A stretch of DNA of 64,000 nucleotides, taken from positions 8,833,001 through 8,897,000 of the forward strand of contig JAMJFZ010001868.1 in NCBI GenBank assembly GCA_026225945.1, read 5' to 3'. Within the stretch, counting starts at the first letter, position 1; every line of letters starts with the position of its first letter. This stretch comes from Cricetomys ansorgei (lineage: Eukaryota; Chordata; Mammalia; Rodentia; Nesomyidae). This document shows, one piece after another, positions 47,401 through 59,552 of this stretch. The notes below the pieces were generated by a model, which had not been told where the DNA came from, ran no database searches, and saw only the letters and a program-made list of their open reading frames with translations. Both the position numbers and the translations under genes were made by a program.

Positions 47401-47849
47401 GCAAGTGGGGGTCTCAACATTGCACTCTTGCCTCTTACTCCTCAGATGAGCATGTCATCCTGACCTGTGAATGGCCAGCTCAGAGCCTGCTGGTTCTTGC
47501 CTCCTTTGCCTTAGACTCTTCTCTTGGAATGGTGTAGCTCATAGGGTGTCTGAGGCCTCGCAGCTGGCTCCTCTGCACCCCTCCCCTGGCAAGGTCACTT
47601 TAGTGACGGCAGGTATTTAACCCTGCTGGAGAGCTGTGTCCAAGAGAAGTACTCCACACTTTATTTGCTGCTGAAACAGTTTAAGGTCCCTGAGGTGTTA
47701 TCTTAAATAGGTGTGCATATTGCAAGTTCTAAAGTCCAGATAATATCTGACATTGCAGAAAAGCCAGAAAATGAGACTTTCCTTAGAGGCACTCAGTAGC
47801 TTTTATAATGAAGCTACCCACCCTAGTTAAGTATCTTTTTCTGTTTGTT

Positions 47850-47998
47850 TTTGGTTTTTCAAGACAAGGTTTCCCTGTTGTAACTCTGGCTGTCCTGGAA
47901 CTCCCTCTGTAAACTAAGCTGGCCTTGAACTCACAGAGATCCATCTGCTTCTGCCTCCCGAGTACTGGGATTAAAGGCACGTGCCACCACTGCCCATC
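47850..47998 (-). mobile_element. B1 SINE, antisense
   Basis: GTTTTTCAAGACAAGGTTTC, AAGCTGGCCTTGAACTCACA and GGGATTAAAGGCACGTGCCA: a nearly complete reverse B1. Confidence 0.95.
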
Positions 47999-49134
47999 AT
48001 AAAAGTATTTATCTTTGATAGCTGTTTTTAAAGATGCCATTCCCCAAACTATTTTACAGATTCCTTGTCTCTATCAATTAAACAGGGGATAGTGTATTAA
48101 TGGCCTTTAAGACCCATCTCCTTGTTAACCCTCTGACTTGTCTTGCTGTCCAGCTGTCCCAGGCCAGGTCTCCTCTGGATCATAACAGTGGGAGGCGGAA
48201 TGGACGTGTGTTGCGAGTAGCGCCCTGTCATCTGCTTCATGCACCGACTCCCTGATGCCCCCAGGAGCCTATGGGAGGACTCTGTTCTGGCTCTACAGAT
48301 GGGGCACCGAGGCACCGGGAGTTAGGTTGGAGATGTCTGAGGTGACTCAGCTGGGACACAGCCGAGTAGGGACTCTGGCTTAGAGCCTACTAGATCTGAC
48401 ATTCTTTCCTCTAAACCTGGCCCCTGAAACATTGGGATTGAAGGGTATTTTGTCTCTCAGCACCTCGTAGAGCTGTGTTCTCAGAGGTAGGCAGGGTGAG
48501 GAGAAGGAGTCTGGAGTCCTTTGTACCTTGTCACATTGGGAACACAGCCAGCCGCGTGTCCTGAAGTGACCGGATGCTTTGGGATGGCAGTGGCAGGCAC
48601 AGGCAGGGTGCTGGATGGCACGCCTCCTCTTTGCTGACTGGTTCCTTCCACCAGCTTCTTCCCTGGGTTCTCTTAGAGCGAGAAGGAAATCGTCCGCACT
48701 AGGATACTCGGCAGGGATTTAATTTTGGATCTTATACTCTAAGCAAATGCTGCACCACCCACAGCGACCTGCTCACCAGTGTTCCTTCTGTAACTCCCCT
48801 CTTTTGGTGAGCACTTTCCTCCCTGCCGCCTGCCTTTCCTTTGCCTGGTTTGCCTGCCCTGGGTTTCGATCCTTCGTTGTTCCCACACTGCAGGGTAGTG
48901 GATCAGTCTTACCATGCTGTGCCCAAGGTGTTGGAGTGACTCTGGCTACTGGCAGGTGATGACTGAGTTGAGGTGCTTTGTGTTAGCATCTACTCTCTCA
49001 TTTTCATTAATTGATTGGGTTAGACCCTGGCTACTGTGAGCATATAAGCTACTTTTGTGTTGCTTAAGTGGATAGCAAGCTGGGGTTGGACTGCTGTGAC
49101 GGGAGAAGGCTCCTCTGACATGTATCCAGCATCT

Positions 49135-49235
49135 AGGTAGTGCCCACCATGCCTCAGGCACTGATCTAAGCATTTTAATTCTTGTACCCTCCTTGTGAGG
49201 TAGGCGCCATTAGCCACTTAGTAGAAAAAGAAATG
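49135..49235 (-). mobile_element. MIR/L2-type ancient fragment, antisense
   Basis: GCCTCAGGCACTGATCTAAG and CCCTCCTTGTGAGGTAGGCG match the common tail shared by MIR and L2 in reverse orientation. Confidence 0.6.
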
Positions 49236-49662
49236 CCTACTCTTTCAATGAAAGCCATATGGCGTGGGACTGACTGTTAACCTAGCTTTTGGGTCTCCTA
49301 CCTAGTCTTACAGTGTGAGAAAGCCCTTTCACATTACTGCTTTAATAATTTTGCCTTCAAAGTAAAAAGTTCCATTACACAAATCGAAGACCTGTGCCGT
49401 TCCATATGGCCCAATGGCTGCTAATCTGTATGTGAAGTTGTAAGATCACTTAAAACATTTCGGTTTTTTAGTTTTCACAGGTTTCATTTTATGGAAGATA
49501 CTGTATCCCAAGTCATTTTGAAGTGGATTTATTTTACTGTAGTTTTAAAAAAATTACATATGGTACTTTTCAAAGTCAGTGTATTGTGTATCTCTGAGCT
49601 CAAGTTCCAGTCTGTGAAGACTTGTGATCTGACTTGCCCTCCTGACAATCTAGCATCCGTGG

Positions 49663-49760
49663 GTTTTTTTTGTTTTTGTTTTTTTTTGTTTTTGAGACAG
49701 CCCAAGCTGGCCTTGATCTTGGGATCTTCCTGCCTCAGCTTCCTGAGTTCTGGGAAGAAG
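49663..49760 (-). mobile_element. B1 SINE fragment, antisense
   Basis: A T/G-rich start, GTTTTTGAGACAGCCCAAGC, then GATCTTCCTGCCTCAGCTTC. An internal part seems deleted. Confidence 0.65.
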
Positions 49761-51504
49761 CAACATCTTAGACAAGTTCAAGGCCGCACTCTCAGCCACA
49801 GACACATCTGCTCTTCCCTCCAAATCCGTGCACTGTGAACACGTTTCATTGCTGTCCTCTTCAGCCTGCTGTGCTCTGGCCCTCTGCACCGCTGTCGCTG
49901 TCTTCAGGGAAGTATTGTAAGTGAGGCAGGTGGCTGTGGAGCACGAGGCAGAGGGAGCCCGCCACTCGCCAGACTTGTGCTGGGTTAGGGTGAGTGGTCC
50001 CTCTCCTGAAGCCTGGACTCTGGGAGGAGGCACAGCACTGGATGTATATGCAGTACACACAATGTCCAGTTTGTGAAAGTGCCATTCTGAGTGATTCTGT
50101 GGTCTAAAATGTTTAGGATAAGCAGACCTAGAGAGGCAGGAAGAAGATTCATGGTTGCTTCATGTTTGAGGGGGAGGGGACAAGTGAGGAGTGGTGGTAG
50201 ATGTGATAAAAAATGTGGCCCGGAATTCATTTGTGGCGATGGTCAGATAACTCGCAGAATATAGGAAAGCCACTGATGGCACTGTAGACTTCAAATGGTG
50301 AATGATGTGGAATGCGAATTGTAGGTCAGCAAAGCTGTTCAGAATACCAGCGAGCGGCAGGGCCTGGGGGACATCTGAATCTCCCAGAGGATGACGTTCT
50401 ACTTGGGGTAGATAGCCAGGTCTGCCCAGGGCGAGCTCCGATAGATACTCAGTGAAGGCAGCTGTTGAGCGTTGTGCATTCCAGGTGTCAGTGAGGCAGA
50501 GGGTAGATTAAATCCCAAGGCCCCGCAGTAGGACATGACTTGAGTGCTCAAGGAAGAGTGTGCCTGGAGCAGTGGAGTGCGCCAGGAGGACGCGGGGCGA
50601 ACGGGGGTCTTGCATGGACTTGTGTTTCTAGAGAAGGAAGCCAGGCTGTCACTGCAGCACACTCCTGCTTTAACAGGATTTTCTTTTTCCCTAACACTTA
50701 GAAAAATGGAGGCCCCCTTCAGCATGTTGCATTGAACCCCGAGGGAGAGGCGCAGCCCTGCACGGTCCCTGCGATACAGTAATTTTGATAACGTTTCATT
50801 CGGTTTTGCTTACCTGGCAATAGCATGGCTGTTACTCTGCCCTTGCACTTGAGCCCCTCCCCCTGCAGGGTTATCTCGTGTTTTCATTGTCACAGAAAAG
50901 GCATTTATTGTGAGCACAGTGGCATATTTAAAGTGTTTGTACCTGAGGATGCTGCTTACTGATGGGCAGGCTGGAATCTAGATAATAGTCAAGTGCCTTT
51001 CTGAGTCTTGGGTGGCGGGAGAACACAGTGCGTTGGATATGGGAATGGCAGTGTCTGTTCTCTTGTGCACCCCTTTCCCCCCAGTAAAATGCTGTAAGAA
51101 AGTTGGACTAGTTTAGCATAGAGTAATGGACAACATTTTCAAAGACCAGGAAACAGAATATACATTATAAGTATTAAGTTTTAAAAGTATATTTTAAATT
51201 TTAGTTGGCATGGTAATTTCACGTGTTTTGGGGCTACAGCATGATACCTTAATTCATGTGGTAATCAGATAAAAGTGATTGGCATGTCTGTCACCTCAGA
51301 CATACCATTCCCATGGGAGTATTCAAAGTCCTCCTCTTGACTAGGTAATTTGAAATATGCAAGTAACTGTCATGCATATTGATCCTCCTGTCCTACGTAA
51401 CGTGAGAACTGATTCTTCCTGTCTAGTTCTACCCCAGACTCTTGAACCATCTTCTCTCCATGCCCCCCTCAGACCCCTGGGATGCTCTGCTAACCAGCAT
51501 GCCA

Positions 51505-51670
51505 TGTTTTTGGGACAGAATTGCATTCTGTAGTTCAGACTGGCCTTGTGTTCACACTGTGGGTTACTAGGATGGCCTGGAGCTCGCTCTATAGGGTGGG
51601 TTGGCTTTGGACTCCCACCACTCCTCCTGTTCTGCCTTCCAAGTGCATACCACCATGTTTTGCCTGTACT
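51505..51670 (-). mobile_element. B1-like SINE remnant, antisense
   Basis: TTTTTGGGACAGAATTGCAT, TAGTTCAGACTGGCCTTGTG and TTCCAAGTGCATACCACCAT follow a reverse B1 plan with a lengthened, diverged middle. Confidence 0.5.
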
Positions 51671-51779
51671 TTTGAGAAGAACTTCTTTGCTTTTACACTG
51701 ATCATGAATATTCCCATGGAAGTTACATACGTCCGAGGGGACAGACATGCCAGCAACCCTGTCATATGATTGTGGGGTC

Positions 51780-53375
51780 ACACTGTATCTCCAAAACGTC
51801 ATTTATGTCAATTAAAACTAAGTGAAAATATGCAGTATTTGTCTTTTGTGTTTCATTTCTCTTTAAATGCCCTCCAGTTCCCTCCACGTTGCTGCAGACC
51901 ACGGGAATCCATTCTGTCGGCTGTATACTGCTCCACTGTTACATACACCACATTTCTGCATTCATATGTTGGTGCATGCTGAGGATGACTGCACATCTCA
52001 GTGAGCAGTGTCCCAGCGAATATGCTGAGACCTCCGTGTCTTTCTCACTCCGGCCCTTTTGTGTGTACACCCAGCAATGAGGTGGCTCACTCGTATGGGG
52101 CTCTGTCTCCCAGTGTGTGAGAAGTCCTGTGCGGTTTCTTCTTGGCTGTACTAATTTATTCTTGCTCGCAGCGTGTAAGGGTTTTTCTCCTCCACATCTT
52201 GTGCAGCAGTCTCTTTTCCATGACACCTGTTTAACCTGTGTCTGTGTATTAACGCAGTTGAACCTGTGTGACATGATGTCCCATTATGACTTTGAATGGC
52301 ATCTCCTTGGTTACTGATGTTGAACTTTTTTTTCCCCCACACATGTGTTACTCATTTGTCTAATCTCTTAAGAAAGCTCTTGAGCCAATGTCCATGCAGG
52401 TTGTTTGTCCATCTTTGAATAGGGTTTTTCTTGTTTGTTTCTTTTTGCTGTTGACATGTTTAAGATCTTTCATGTCTTCAGGTGAAGAGGCTTGCAGGTA
52501 CTTTTTTCTGATATGAAGGTTGTCTCTTCCCTCCATCGATTGTTTCCTTTGACATACAAAGGCTTTTTGTTTGCCATTTGTCAGTTTTTGCTTTTGCTGC
52601 TTATTTTTTGGTGGGGGTCATATTAAAAAAATCTTTATCCAGACCTGTGCCCTGAAGCACTTTTCCCTATATTTTTATTGTAGTTGTGTAGTTTGGGGTC
52701 TGTGTTTAAGCCTTTGACCTATTTTGAATTGATTTCTAATTTTAGTTATTTATTAGTTTTGAGGCAGAGTCTCACCATATAGCCCTGGAATCCTGGAACT
52801 CACTCTGTAGACCAGGCTGGCCTCGAACTCACAGAGATCTGCCTGCCTCTGCCTCCAGAGCGCTGGGATCAAAGGTGTGCTCCTCTACTGCCTGGCTTTG
52901 TGGTATTTTTTAAAATCAGGTATGAGACTCAAGCTTTTTCTTCCTTTCTGCTCAGGATTTTTTTTTCATGATCGGTCTTTTGTGATTTCCAGACACATAT
53001 TTAATTTTTCTATCTCTGTGAAGGATGTCAGTATTTTAACAGGAAGTGCTTTGTATCGTGAGACTACTTTCAGTAGTATGGATATTCTATTATGTCCATG
53101 AACACGGGACATTTTTATGTTTCTTGTCCCCTCCAGTTTCACCAGGATTTTGTAATTTTCATTTCCTTGTGGGTATTTTGAGTTCTATAGCTATCATAAG
53201 TGGTGTGTTCTTTGATTTCTTTCTGAACAGTGACATTATTGGTATAACAGAGGTATTGCTCTTTGGGTGTTGTGTTTTATACCCTGGAACATTACTGAAT
53301 TTATGAGTTCTAACCACGTTTGGTACCAGTCAGTCAATTATCTATATTAGCTATGTCTCTCAATCAATTAAAGCC
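51780..53375 (-). mobile_element. Ancient LINE-1, antisense, interrupted by a B1
   Basis: The 3' region reads in reverse from about 51780. ORF2 C-terminal sequence follows from about 52700, including TTTGACCTATTTTGAATTGA, TATTATGTCCATGAACACGG and CCTGGAACATTACTGAATTT. A B1 SINE splits it at 52742-52896. No ORF2 frame survives. Confidence 0.78.
52742..52896 (-). mobile_element. B1 SINE, antisense, inserted in L1
   Basis: GAGGCAGAGTCTCACCATAT, GACCAGGCTGGCCTCGAACT and CTGCCTGCCTCTGCCTCC: a well-preserved reverse B1 with L1 on both sides. Confidence 0.95.
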
Positions 53376-54219
53376 ACCAACTCTTTGTGTGCAAATGGAT
53401 AACTCGGATCCCTCTCCTTTTTGATGTTCTTATTTCATTCTTTTCTGGGCCATTTTCTTCCCTTAAAAAAAAGTTGGTAGAGTGTTTGAGGTTTAGCTGG
53501 TTTTAATATTTTTAATATTAAAATAATTTGTATACTTGATAGTTAAAGTAGTACATTTTATCTGGAATGTGATCTTATCCTCACAAGAAGATAGAGTGGG
53601 AGAGGTGTCTTTGGGCTAGCAATTAGGAAGTGTGACTCATTCCCAGTCTGGCCACTGCTGCCCTCTGACCCTGTTTGAGATAGTTACAAGGAAGAGAATT
53701 GGAGGAACACAGAGGGAGCCATCTCAGTGCAATACCATTTTCTCCCCCTGCATACCAATAAAGATTTACATGCAGATCATTTTTTAAAGTTTCTCGTTAA
53801 GGCGAATGAAGACTTTCTTTTGGCTTCCCGAGTACAAGTGTTCTCTGAAGGAGTTGCTGGCAGCATCAGTGGCCTGCATGGTCAGTGCAGTGGACAGTGC
53901 AGTGTGGGCTTGTGCCAGCCACCTAGAGCCTGATGGTTCCACGTACAGCTTTGTGTGGAGCCTATGTTTGCTTCCATGTAAAGTTGTAGATAAGTTAGCG
54001 TTGGTGCTGGCTGAATGCGTCATTTCTACCTGTTACATCTTCATTCCCTCTGGCAGGAAAGTTGACAATACAGTCTGAGGATGTTCAGTTTAAACTGCTT
54101 AGCAGGGTTCACCAGCTCATCACTTCCTCTTTCTCATGCCGCTCGTCACGTTTGAAGATGACTCGGAATTTCCTGACTGTATTACAAGTTTTTTAAGCTC
54201 TGTACCTGCCTCCATTCAC

Positions 54220-54600
54220 AGTTTTGAATCTTCGTTGAGAGCCATATACTGGCAGGCAGTGTTCTGGGTATTAGGGATACAGTGGTGGACAAGGTCTTAG
54301 CCTCCAGAGAGTTGTGAGACAGTTCATAAACACTGGTATGTGGTACAAACGCAAGCAGAGAAAAGCAGGGTGTACGAGGCGGCAGAAAGAACAGAAGACA
54401 TCCTGACACGCTTAAGTACGGGAACAAGTGTATTCTTAATGGGAAGAAAACTCAAGGAAGGAGGGAGCATGTGCAAAGGCCCTGAGTTGTACGTGTGTGG
54501 TGTGGACACGGCACCAGGAGGCTCACTGGCCAAGCAGAGCGGATTGTGGGGCGGGGGGGATGAGTAGGTGACATTGAGCCAAGGGTTGGCAGGGCTTCGA
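54220..54600. mobile_element. L2-like ancient LINE fragment
   Basis: GGCAGGCAGTGTTCTGGGTA, AGGGATACAGTGGTGGACAA and GTGCAAAGGCCCTGAG are typical phrases of a widespread ancient repeat, probably L2 in reverse. The short frames across it are by-products. Confidence 0.55.
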
Positions 54601-54763
54601 GCCCATTGATAAACTGCTTTCTTTTGTTGTGAACACCTTCCCTCTCTGCTGTGGCTGAGGTGGGAGTGAATTTTAGTTGGTTCCACATGCTCCCTGGTAG
54701 TTCTTTGTTCCTCCTGGAAGATAACCTCTGTCTATTGATTAGAAATGCTTTTTCATTTTAGCT

Positions 54764-54905
54764 GGACATAGTGGCACAGGCCTTTAATCCCAGCACTTGG
54801 GAGGCAGAGGCAGGAGGATTCTCTGTGAGTTCAAGGCCAGTCTGGTTTACATAGTGAGCTCCTTGCCAGCCAGGTCTATGTGGAGAGACTCTGTCTAAAA
54901 CAAAC
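54764..54905 (+). mobile_element. B1 SINE, sense
   Basis: CTGGACATAGTGGCACAGGC, CCTTTAATCCCAGCACTTGG and GTGAGTTCAAGGCCAGTCTG, then an A-rich tail. Full length. Confidence 0.96.
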
Positions 54906-56769
54906 AGAAAGGCTCTTTCAGCATTTTCAGTTAATTTATTAACATGTTAGCATGTTAGTGAAACATGTTAATATGTTTATACACAGAGACCTGGGTTTCA
55001 TTCCCTTCCATTTACCTGCAGCCTGCAAGTCCACTGTACAGTAGCACCTTCACACCAGGTACGGCTGACAGTGGCCGAGGGACCAAATTCTACCCACCAG
55101 CTCATTTCCACAAATGACATTTATTGGAAAAAATCCTCACTGCTTCGTTTATGTATTGTTTATCTGCACTTGAGTTCAGTGGCCATGTAGTTGCAACAGA
55201 GATCTGTTGAGCCCCCAAAGCCCCAGACAGTCAGTCTGCCCTCCGCAGCATCTCTGCCTCTGTAGCATACTACATGTTGATACCCGAGGAGAAAGATGTT
55301 CCTGTTCATTTCAGCAATTGCTTGGTTCCAAGCCTTCCATTTCTTTCTCCTACTGTACCTTTTTCCAGGGCTAGGGGATGGCCGTGGGGGTAGGAGGGTG
55401 GGGTATATGAAAAATTGCAGGGCAGGCAGAATAGGAATTTGATTGCATTTAATTTGTAGTTTACTGAAGGGAGAAACCATTGCTTCATAATGTTGGCATT
55501 TTCCCCTCCAGAAATAACCATCTCCACAATTATGTCTTCCACTAAACTTTATTGCGGCTGCCTATATGTATGTATTGAAGTTCCTATGTTCCTATATGTA
55601 TTATTGCTTTTTGATACTATTATAATCGAGATCTCTCAGTTATATTTTACAGTTGGCATTACGATAAAGAGGAAGGATTTTGCCTACTGTGTGTTTAAAT
55701 TCTCTCTGATTCTTATGGATATATAAACTATTAGAACTTAAATTGTTGTTTGACGGTCATGTCTGAACTTACCCGAAATCGTCTGATCCCCGATATCCAT
55801 GTGCTGGCATATATGCTTTAGCGGAGCAGTCTGTGTCCACCGCCCCCTTTCATCTTGCACAGATCACAGCAAATAGTAATTAAATCAAACGGCATTTTTG
55901 TACCCAGTCAGCGTTTGTTGGTGGTTCTGAAAATCCCCAGAAGATAATTTAGGTGAGCTCTTGACAGGGCAGGCTGTGCTTTGCAGAGCTGATTGCTGTC
56001 TTAATGGGAACTGTAGAGGGGTACCTGTCACCTGCAGGGTCAGGCCACCACTGCCCTGGAAAGCCTTTGGATCATGGAGTACAGTTGACTTAGCCTTGCA
56101 TTTATCCTTTGGAATTGGAAGATGAGCAGGAGATTTTAATGAATCAGTTAGCGCTTTCCCGAATGTATTCTCTGTAAAGCATTTGATCTTTACTCTGACA
56201 TCTCTGCCTTAAGGATGAGAAAGCTATTTTAGATTTCAAGGTCTATTACTTGCCCTGAGCATGGAACACTTGAACCATAAATCCAGAATCTGTTAACCTT
56301 TGTGAATTTATCTTTTATTGCTATTTTTTTCCTGCTAAATTCATGTCTTCTTAACGCTGGCGAGACTGAGGACTATTCATGTTATTGGTTTCTCTGTTTT
56401 TCCTTTTGCCTTTTGAGTGCAGTGATGTCCTGGTGGTTGTTGTAGGAACCGGGTATGGAAAAGGATAATTGACACAGTGTGTGACTTGTGAAGTGAGTGT
56501 TTTTATTGGCTTTAGTGACACTTCATATACAGAATGCAATTGTAAGCCTTCCTGTGTCTTTAAGATTCCCTGCCACCATCATTATCTACACATCTATCTA
56601 CGCTTTGATGCATAGCGGTGCTGTCATAGGTTGTGGGGATGTATCAGGCCCCCGTCATAGAGGAGCTCTGACTTTGGGGTCTTTGATGAAGGCCTGGAGT
56701 TGGACTTGTGTAAATAGAAACTATTTTCTCAGGTTGTTTGGTGTAAAGCCGACAGTTTATTTTGAGTAC

Positions 56770-56955
56770 TTAGTGTATTCTAGGCATTGTGATTGGGGCC
56801 TGACACAGTAGGCATTTTGGTAGGCATCCAGTTGTATAGTTTCATCCTTACAGCATACGGTAGAACTTACTTCTCATTTTATAGATGAAGAGTTGAATTA
56901 ATTAAAACTGGTGGATGAGAGATTTGAACCAACGTCTAGATCCCAGGGTGTGTTT
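56770..56955 (-). mobile_element. MIR SINE, antisense
   Basis: TTAGTGTATTCTAGGCATTG, TCTCATTTTATAGATGAAGA and GAGAGATTTGAACCAACGTC follow the reverse MIR order. Confidence 0.7.
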
Positions 56956-58367
56956 GGCTTGCATCCCTTTGGAGTGAATTGAGCAGAGGGGATAGGTAGA
57001 AGGTAGGTGTGAAGTAGAAAGGAAAGGATTCGTGGACGGGTGTGAAGGACGCTTGGAAGCCAGGGCAGGGTGTAGTTGCTCATTAAAGTCTGGGAATTCA
57101 ATGTGAGGACAACGTGTTTCTTATCTTGTGAGTCTTCCTTACTACAGAAAGAGGAAGGTTTAACAACTCCAGTTTGTTTACACACTCCTGTCCCAAGTCC
57201 GGCATGTCCTGAATAGCAGGCTAGCGAAGTAGCCACAGGGACCACATGCTACCTGTATGTTGGCCTTTGACACATCTTTTCTTCCCTCCCTTTTGATGTC
57301 CTCTGTGGCAAGACAATCCATTGCCTCAGGCTTTGTCTTAGAGTGGGGGTGGGGAGCAAAGTGATAATGGAATGTATTGGCCAGTGTTCTGCCTCTAAAC
57401 AGAATACTAAGATGGCTGTGGTTTGGCAGCAGCTGCGGTAGGGTGTGGGAATTGTGTATTTCAGCTCTTCACAGCCTCCTGTAGGCCAAGTGAGCACCGT
57501 TGTTTCTGGCTTGGAGAGTCCCATCCGCCCAATTTTATTAAATATAAACATGAGGAGGTATGTACACTGCGCACACACATGCACATATGTACTTTCTCAC
57601 CCTCTGTGCTTTCTGAGCCTTTCCTGTGCACTTGTGCTAAGTGGGCCATCTGGATGGATCCTGTGCCATTTACCTTAAGCATGTCCAGATTACTCCGATG
57701 CAAACAATTAACAGGGGTCTTAGCTTTTGTTTGTGTTTCTTAGCTTGAGTCTTAAACATGTTGTGCTGGGATTTTAGGGGAGCACCACCATAACTGGCCA
57801 AGAGTCCCTCTTTAAGGTCTGTTTAGAGGCTAAGGCCCTGCTCTGGCTGTCGCTCAGCCAGCACTGGTTGGAAATGGCAGTGACTGCTAGAGCAGTGTCA
57901 GTGCACACGTGTGTCAGCTGTTCCCGTGTCCACATGTGAATGCCAGAGGCATCTGGTTGCCCAGCTCCCAGCCCTGCAGGACTGCCCATGAATGGAGTCC
58001 TAGGAAGACTGGAAGAGCAAGTGAGTCCTTTTGACGTATTGAGAGCAGCTGCCCAGAGGGTCCAGCCCAGCAGACAACTCTCACAGTGGCATCTGGCCTG
58101 GGTGTGTTCTCTACAGCTGGTGCATGTCCCGAGTGATAACTCAGGGAAATGACTTCTTTCCTTCTCCCTGGAATGGTGTGACTCTGGAGAGTGTCTTTTC
58201 TAGGCCACTTTCATTCTGATTTTTGTGATAGGAAAGAAATGGAATTAATGTAAATTCTGGTATTTATAAAAATACATATTGATGCTTTTAAAAATATTAA
58301 ATTATTAATAACCTTTCAGCTCCTTTGTATAGCCTGCATATAGGTGTATGAGCTTACTTTATAAAAA

Positions 58368-58452
58368 CTTGTCTGTGTGTGGTGCTGGGGATTGACCTAG
58401 GGCTTCATGCATGCTAGGTTAGGACTCTACCATCCAGCTGTATCCTCAGTCA
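58368..58452 (-). mobile_element. ID-type SINE, antisense
   Basis: TGGGGATTGACCTAGGGCTT, GCATGCTAGGTTAGGACTCT and a reverse A-box region give an inverted ID element. Confidence 0.75.
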
Positions 58453-59235
58453 TGAAAACATTTGAGGCGAGAAATTCCGAAGCCTGGTAGTGTACTGCAG
58501 TTATGCTGTGCAAGGTTCTGGGATGGAGTAGCCTCCTGAGTCTCACATGCCTAATTTAGTGGTTGTTGGTGGTATTTGGATGCATCTCTGAACTGGGCCT
58601 ACTTCCTCAAGATTGTGGGGTTTTAACTGGCATTCTTCACTGTTGTGGGGCCTGCGGGTGACTGCACATTACCTGGGCTCTGGGACCAACAGTTCATAAG
58701 ACAGTTCTTTATCTGTGTGTTAAAAGGGAGGTGGAGGTTGTTGATTGTTGTGTACTGTATAATCAACCACAGAAGAAATATCTTGTAAGGTTATAAAGTG
58801 CCAAACACTGGGATGCCATCTTGACACTTTCTGGCTGAGAGCATGCTTATCATACCAAAATTCTGGGGAAGGATGAGTCCATGAGTGAGTCCATTTCCTC
58901 TGAGATCTGAGCTGTTTTCTATCTGCCTGGTGTACGTGGAGTTCCTAACATTATTTATATCTTCCTAGGAAATGCAGGTTAGCTGCTGGCAAGATTTTAC
59001 AGCTACTGCAGTATTTTTTTTTTTTTACCTTAGGGTTGACACAAACTCCTTTGACTTTTAGCATTTGGTTGGAGATTTGTCTATATTGTCAGAACTTATT
59101 TCTGGGGGCTGGGTCAGTAGTTGCATGTTGTTGATTACTTGTAAGTATCCCCCTAATTGAAATGCTAAAACAACGATTTACATTTATTTTTGAGCTTCTG
59201 AAATTTCTTACTGTCTGAGAAACAGCTAACACTGT

Positions 59236-59249
59236 CCCCCCCCCCCCCC
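59236..59249 (+). repeat. Dcun1d4: C14 homopolymer in the exon 2 polypyrimidine tract
   Basis: Fourteen consecutive C, then ACCGCCCC and TTTTCTTTTAAAG, ending at the exon 2 acceptor at 59270. It forms the upstream part of the acceptor tract. Confidence 0.9.
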
Positions 59250-59270
59250 ACCGCCCCTTTTCTTTTAAAG

Positions 59271-59341
59271 ACTTTCAGCTGAACTCTCATCTCTCAACAC
59301 TGGCAAATATTCATAAGATCTACCATACCCTTAACAAGCTC
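59271..59341 (+). CDS. Dcun1d4: Dcun1d4 exon 2
   Basis: A 71-bp exon. Its first two bases (AC) join the A at 39108 to make Asn, followed by [18 protein letters not shown] and TLNKL, residues 10-32 of DCUN1D4 in this reading. The acceptor is AAAG and the donor is GTAAGT at 59342, with the exon ending in phase 0. The peptide belongs to the N-terminal extension before the PONY domain; no catalytic residue lies here. Its agreement with the recalled DCUN1D4 N-terminus and the precise codon repair over 20 kb make the assignment firm. An antisense open frame here is a shadow. Confidence 0.95.
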
Positions 59342-59512
59342 GTAAGTCATTCTTTAAATATACAGTCACCAGCTTTAAAGTAGCCATTTTGTGCAAGTGC
59401 GTTTGATGAAAGAATTTGCGTAGTGGCTAGCAATCACTTATGAGAATACTGAATTTTAGTTCTTGCTGTGGGATATGTGATTTATTAGTGTTAATGATCA
59501 TATTTCTTACAG
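59342..59512 (+). other. Dcun1d4: Dcun1d4 intron 2 (171 bp)
   Basis: GTAAGT donor and TTTCTTACAG acceptor at 59503-59512. It contains no repeat. It is far shorter than intron 1. Confidence 0.92.
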
Positions 59513-59552
59513 AATCTGACAGAAGACATTGGCCAAGACGATCACCAAACAG
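59513..59552 (+). CDS. Dcun1d4: Dcun1d4 exon 3
   Basis: A 40-bp exon encoding NLTEDIGQDDHQT plus the first base of a Gly codon, then donor GTAAAT at 59553. It gives residues 33-45 of the acidic part of the N-terminal extension. The donor matches GTAAAT rather than the stronger GTAAGT. The next exon, expected to begin with the remaining Gly bases and to lead to a basic nuclear-localisation-like stretch known for DCUN1D4, was not found before 64000. Confidence 0.93.

Larger units (their letters stand above)
39109..59270 (+). other. Dcun1d4: Dcun1d4 intron 1 (20.2 kb)
   Basis: Donor GTGAGT; acceptor CTTTTAAAG preceded by an unusual C14 tract. The first 1.5 kb is CpG island. The remainder holds B1/B2/B3 SINEs, MIR and L2-like fragments, two antisense LTRs, and an antisense L1. 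Stretches without a recognised element are 40641-41395, 41603-42111, 42583-43140, 44391-45720, 46690-47260, 48000-49130, 49780-51500, 53400-54215, 54905-56765, 56960-58365 and 58455-59230. None contains a recognisable coding exon. Confidence 0.85.

Noticed and set aside
51341..51802. 153-codon minus-strand open frame
   Set aside because: It runs through a reverse B1-like SINE and into L1 sequence, so it is repeat-derived.
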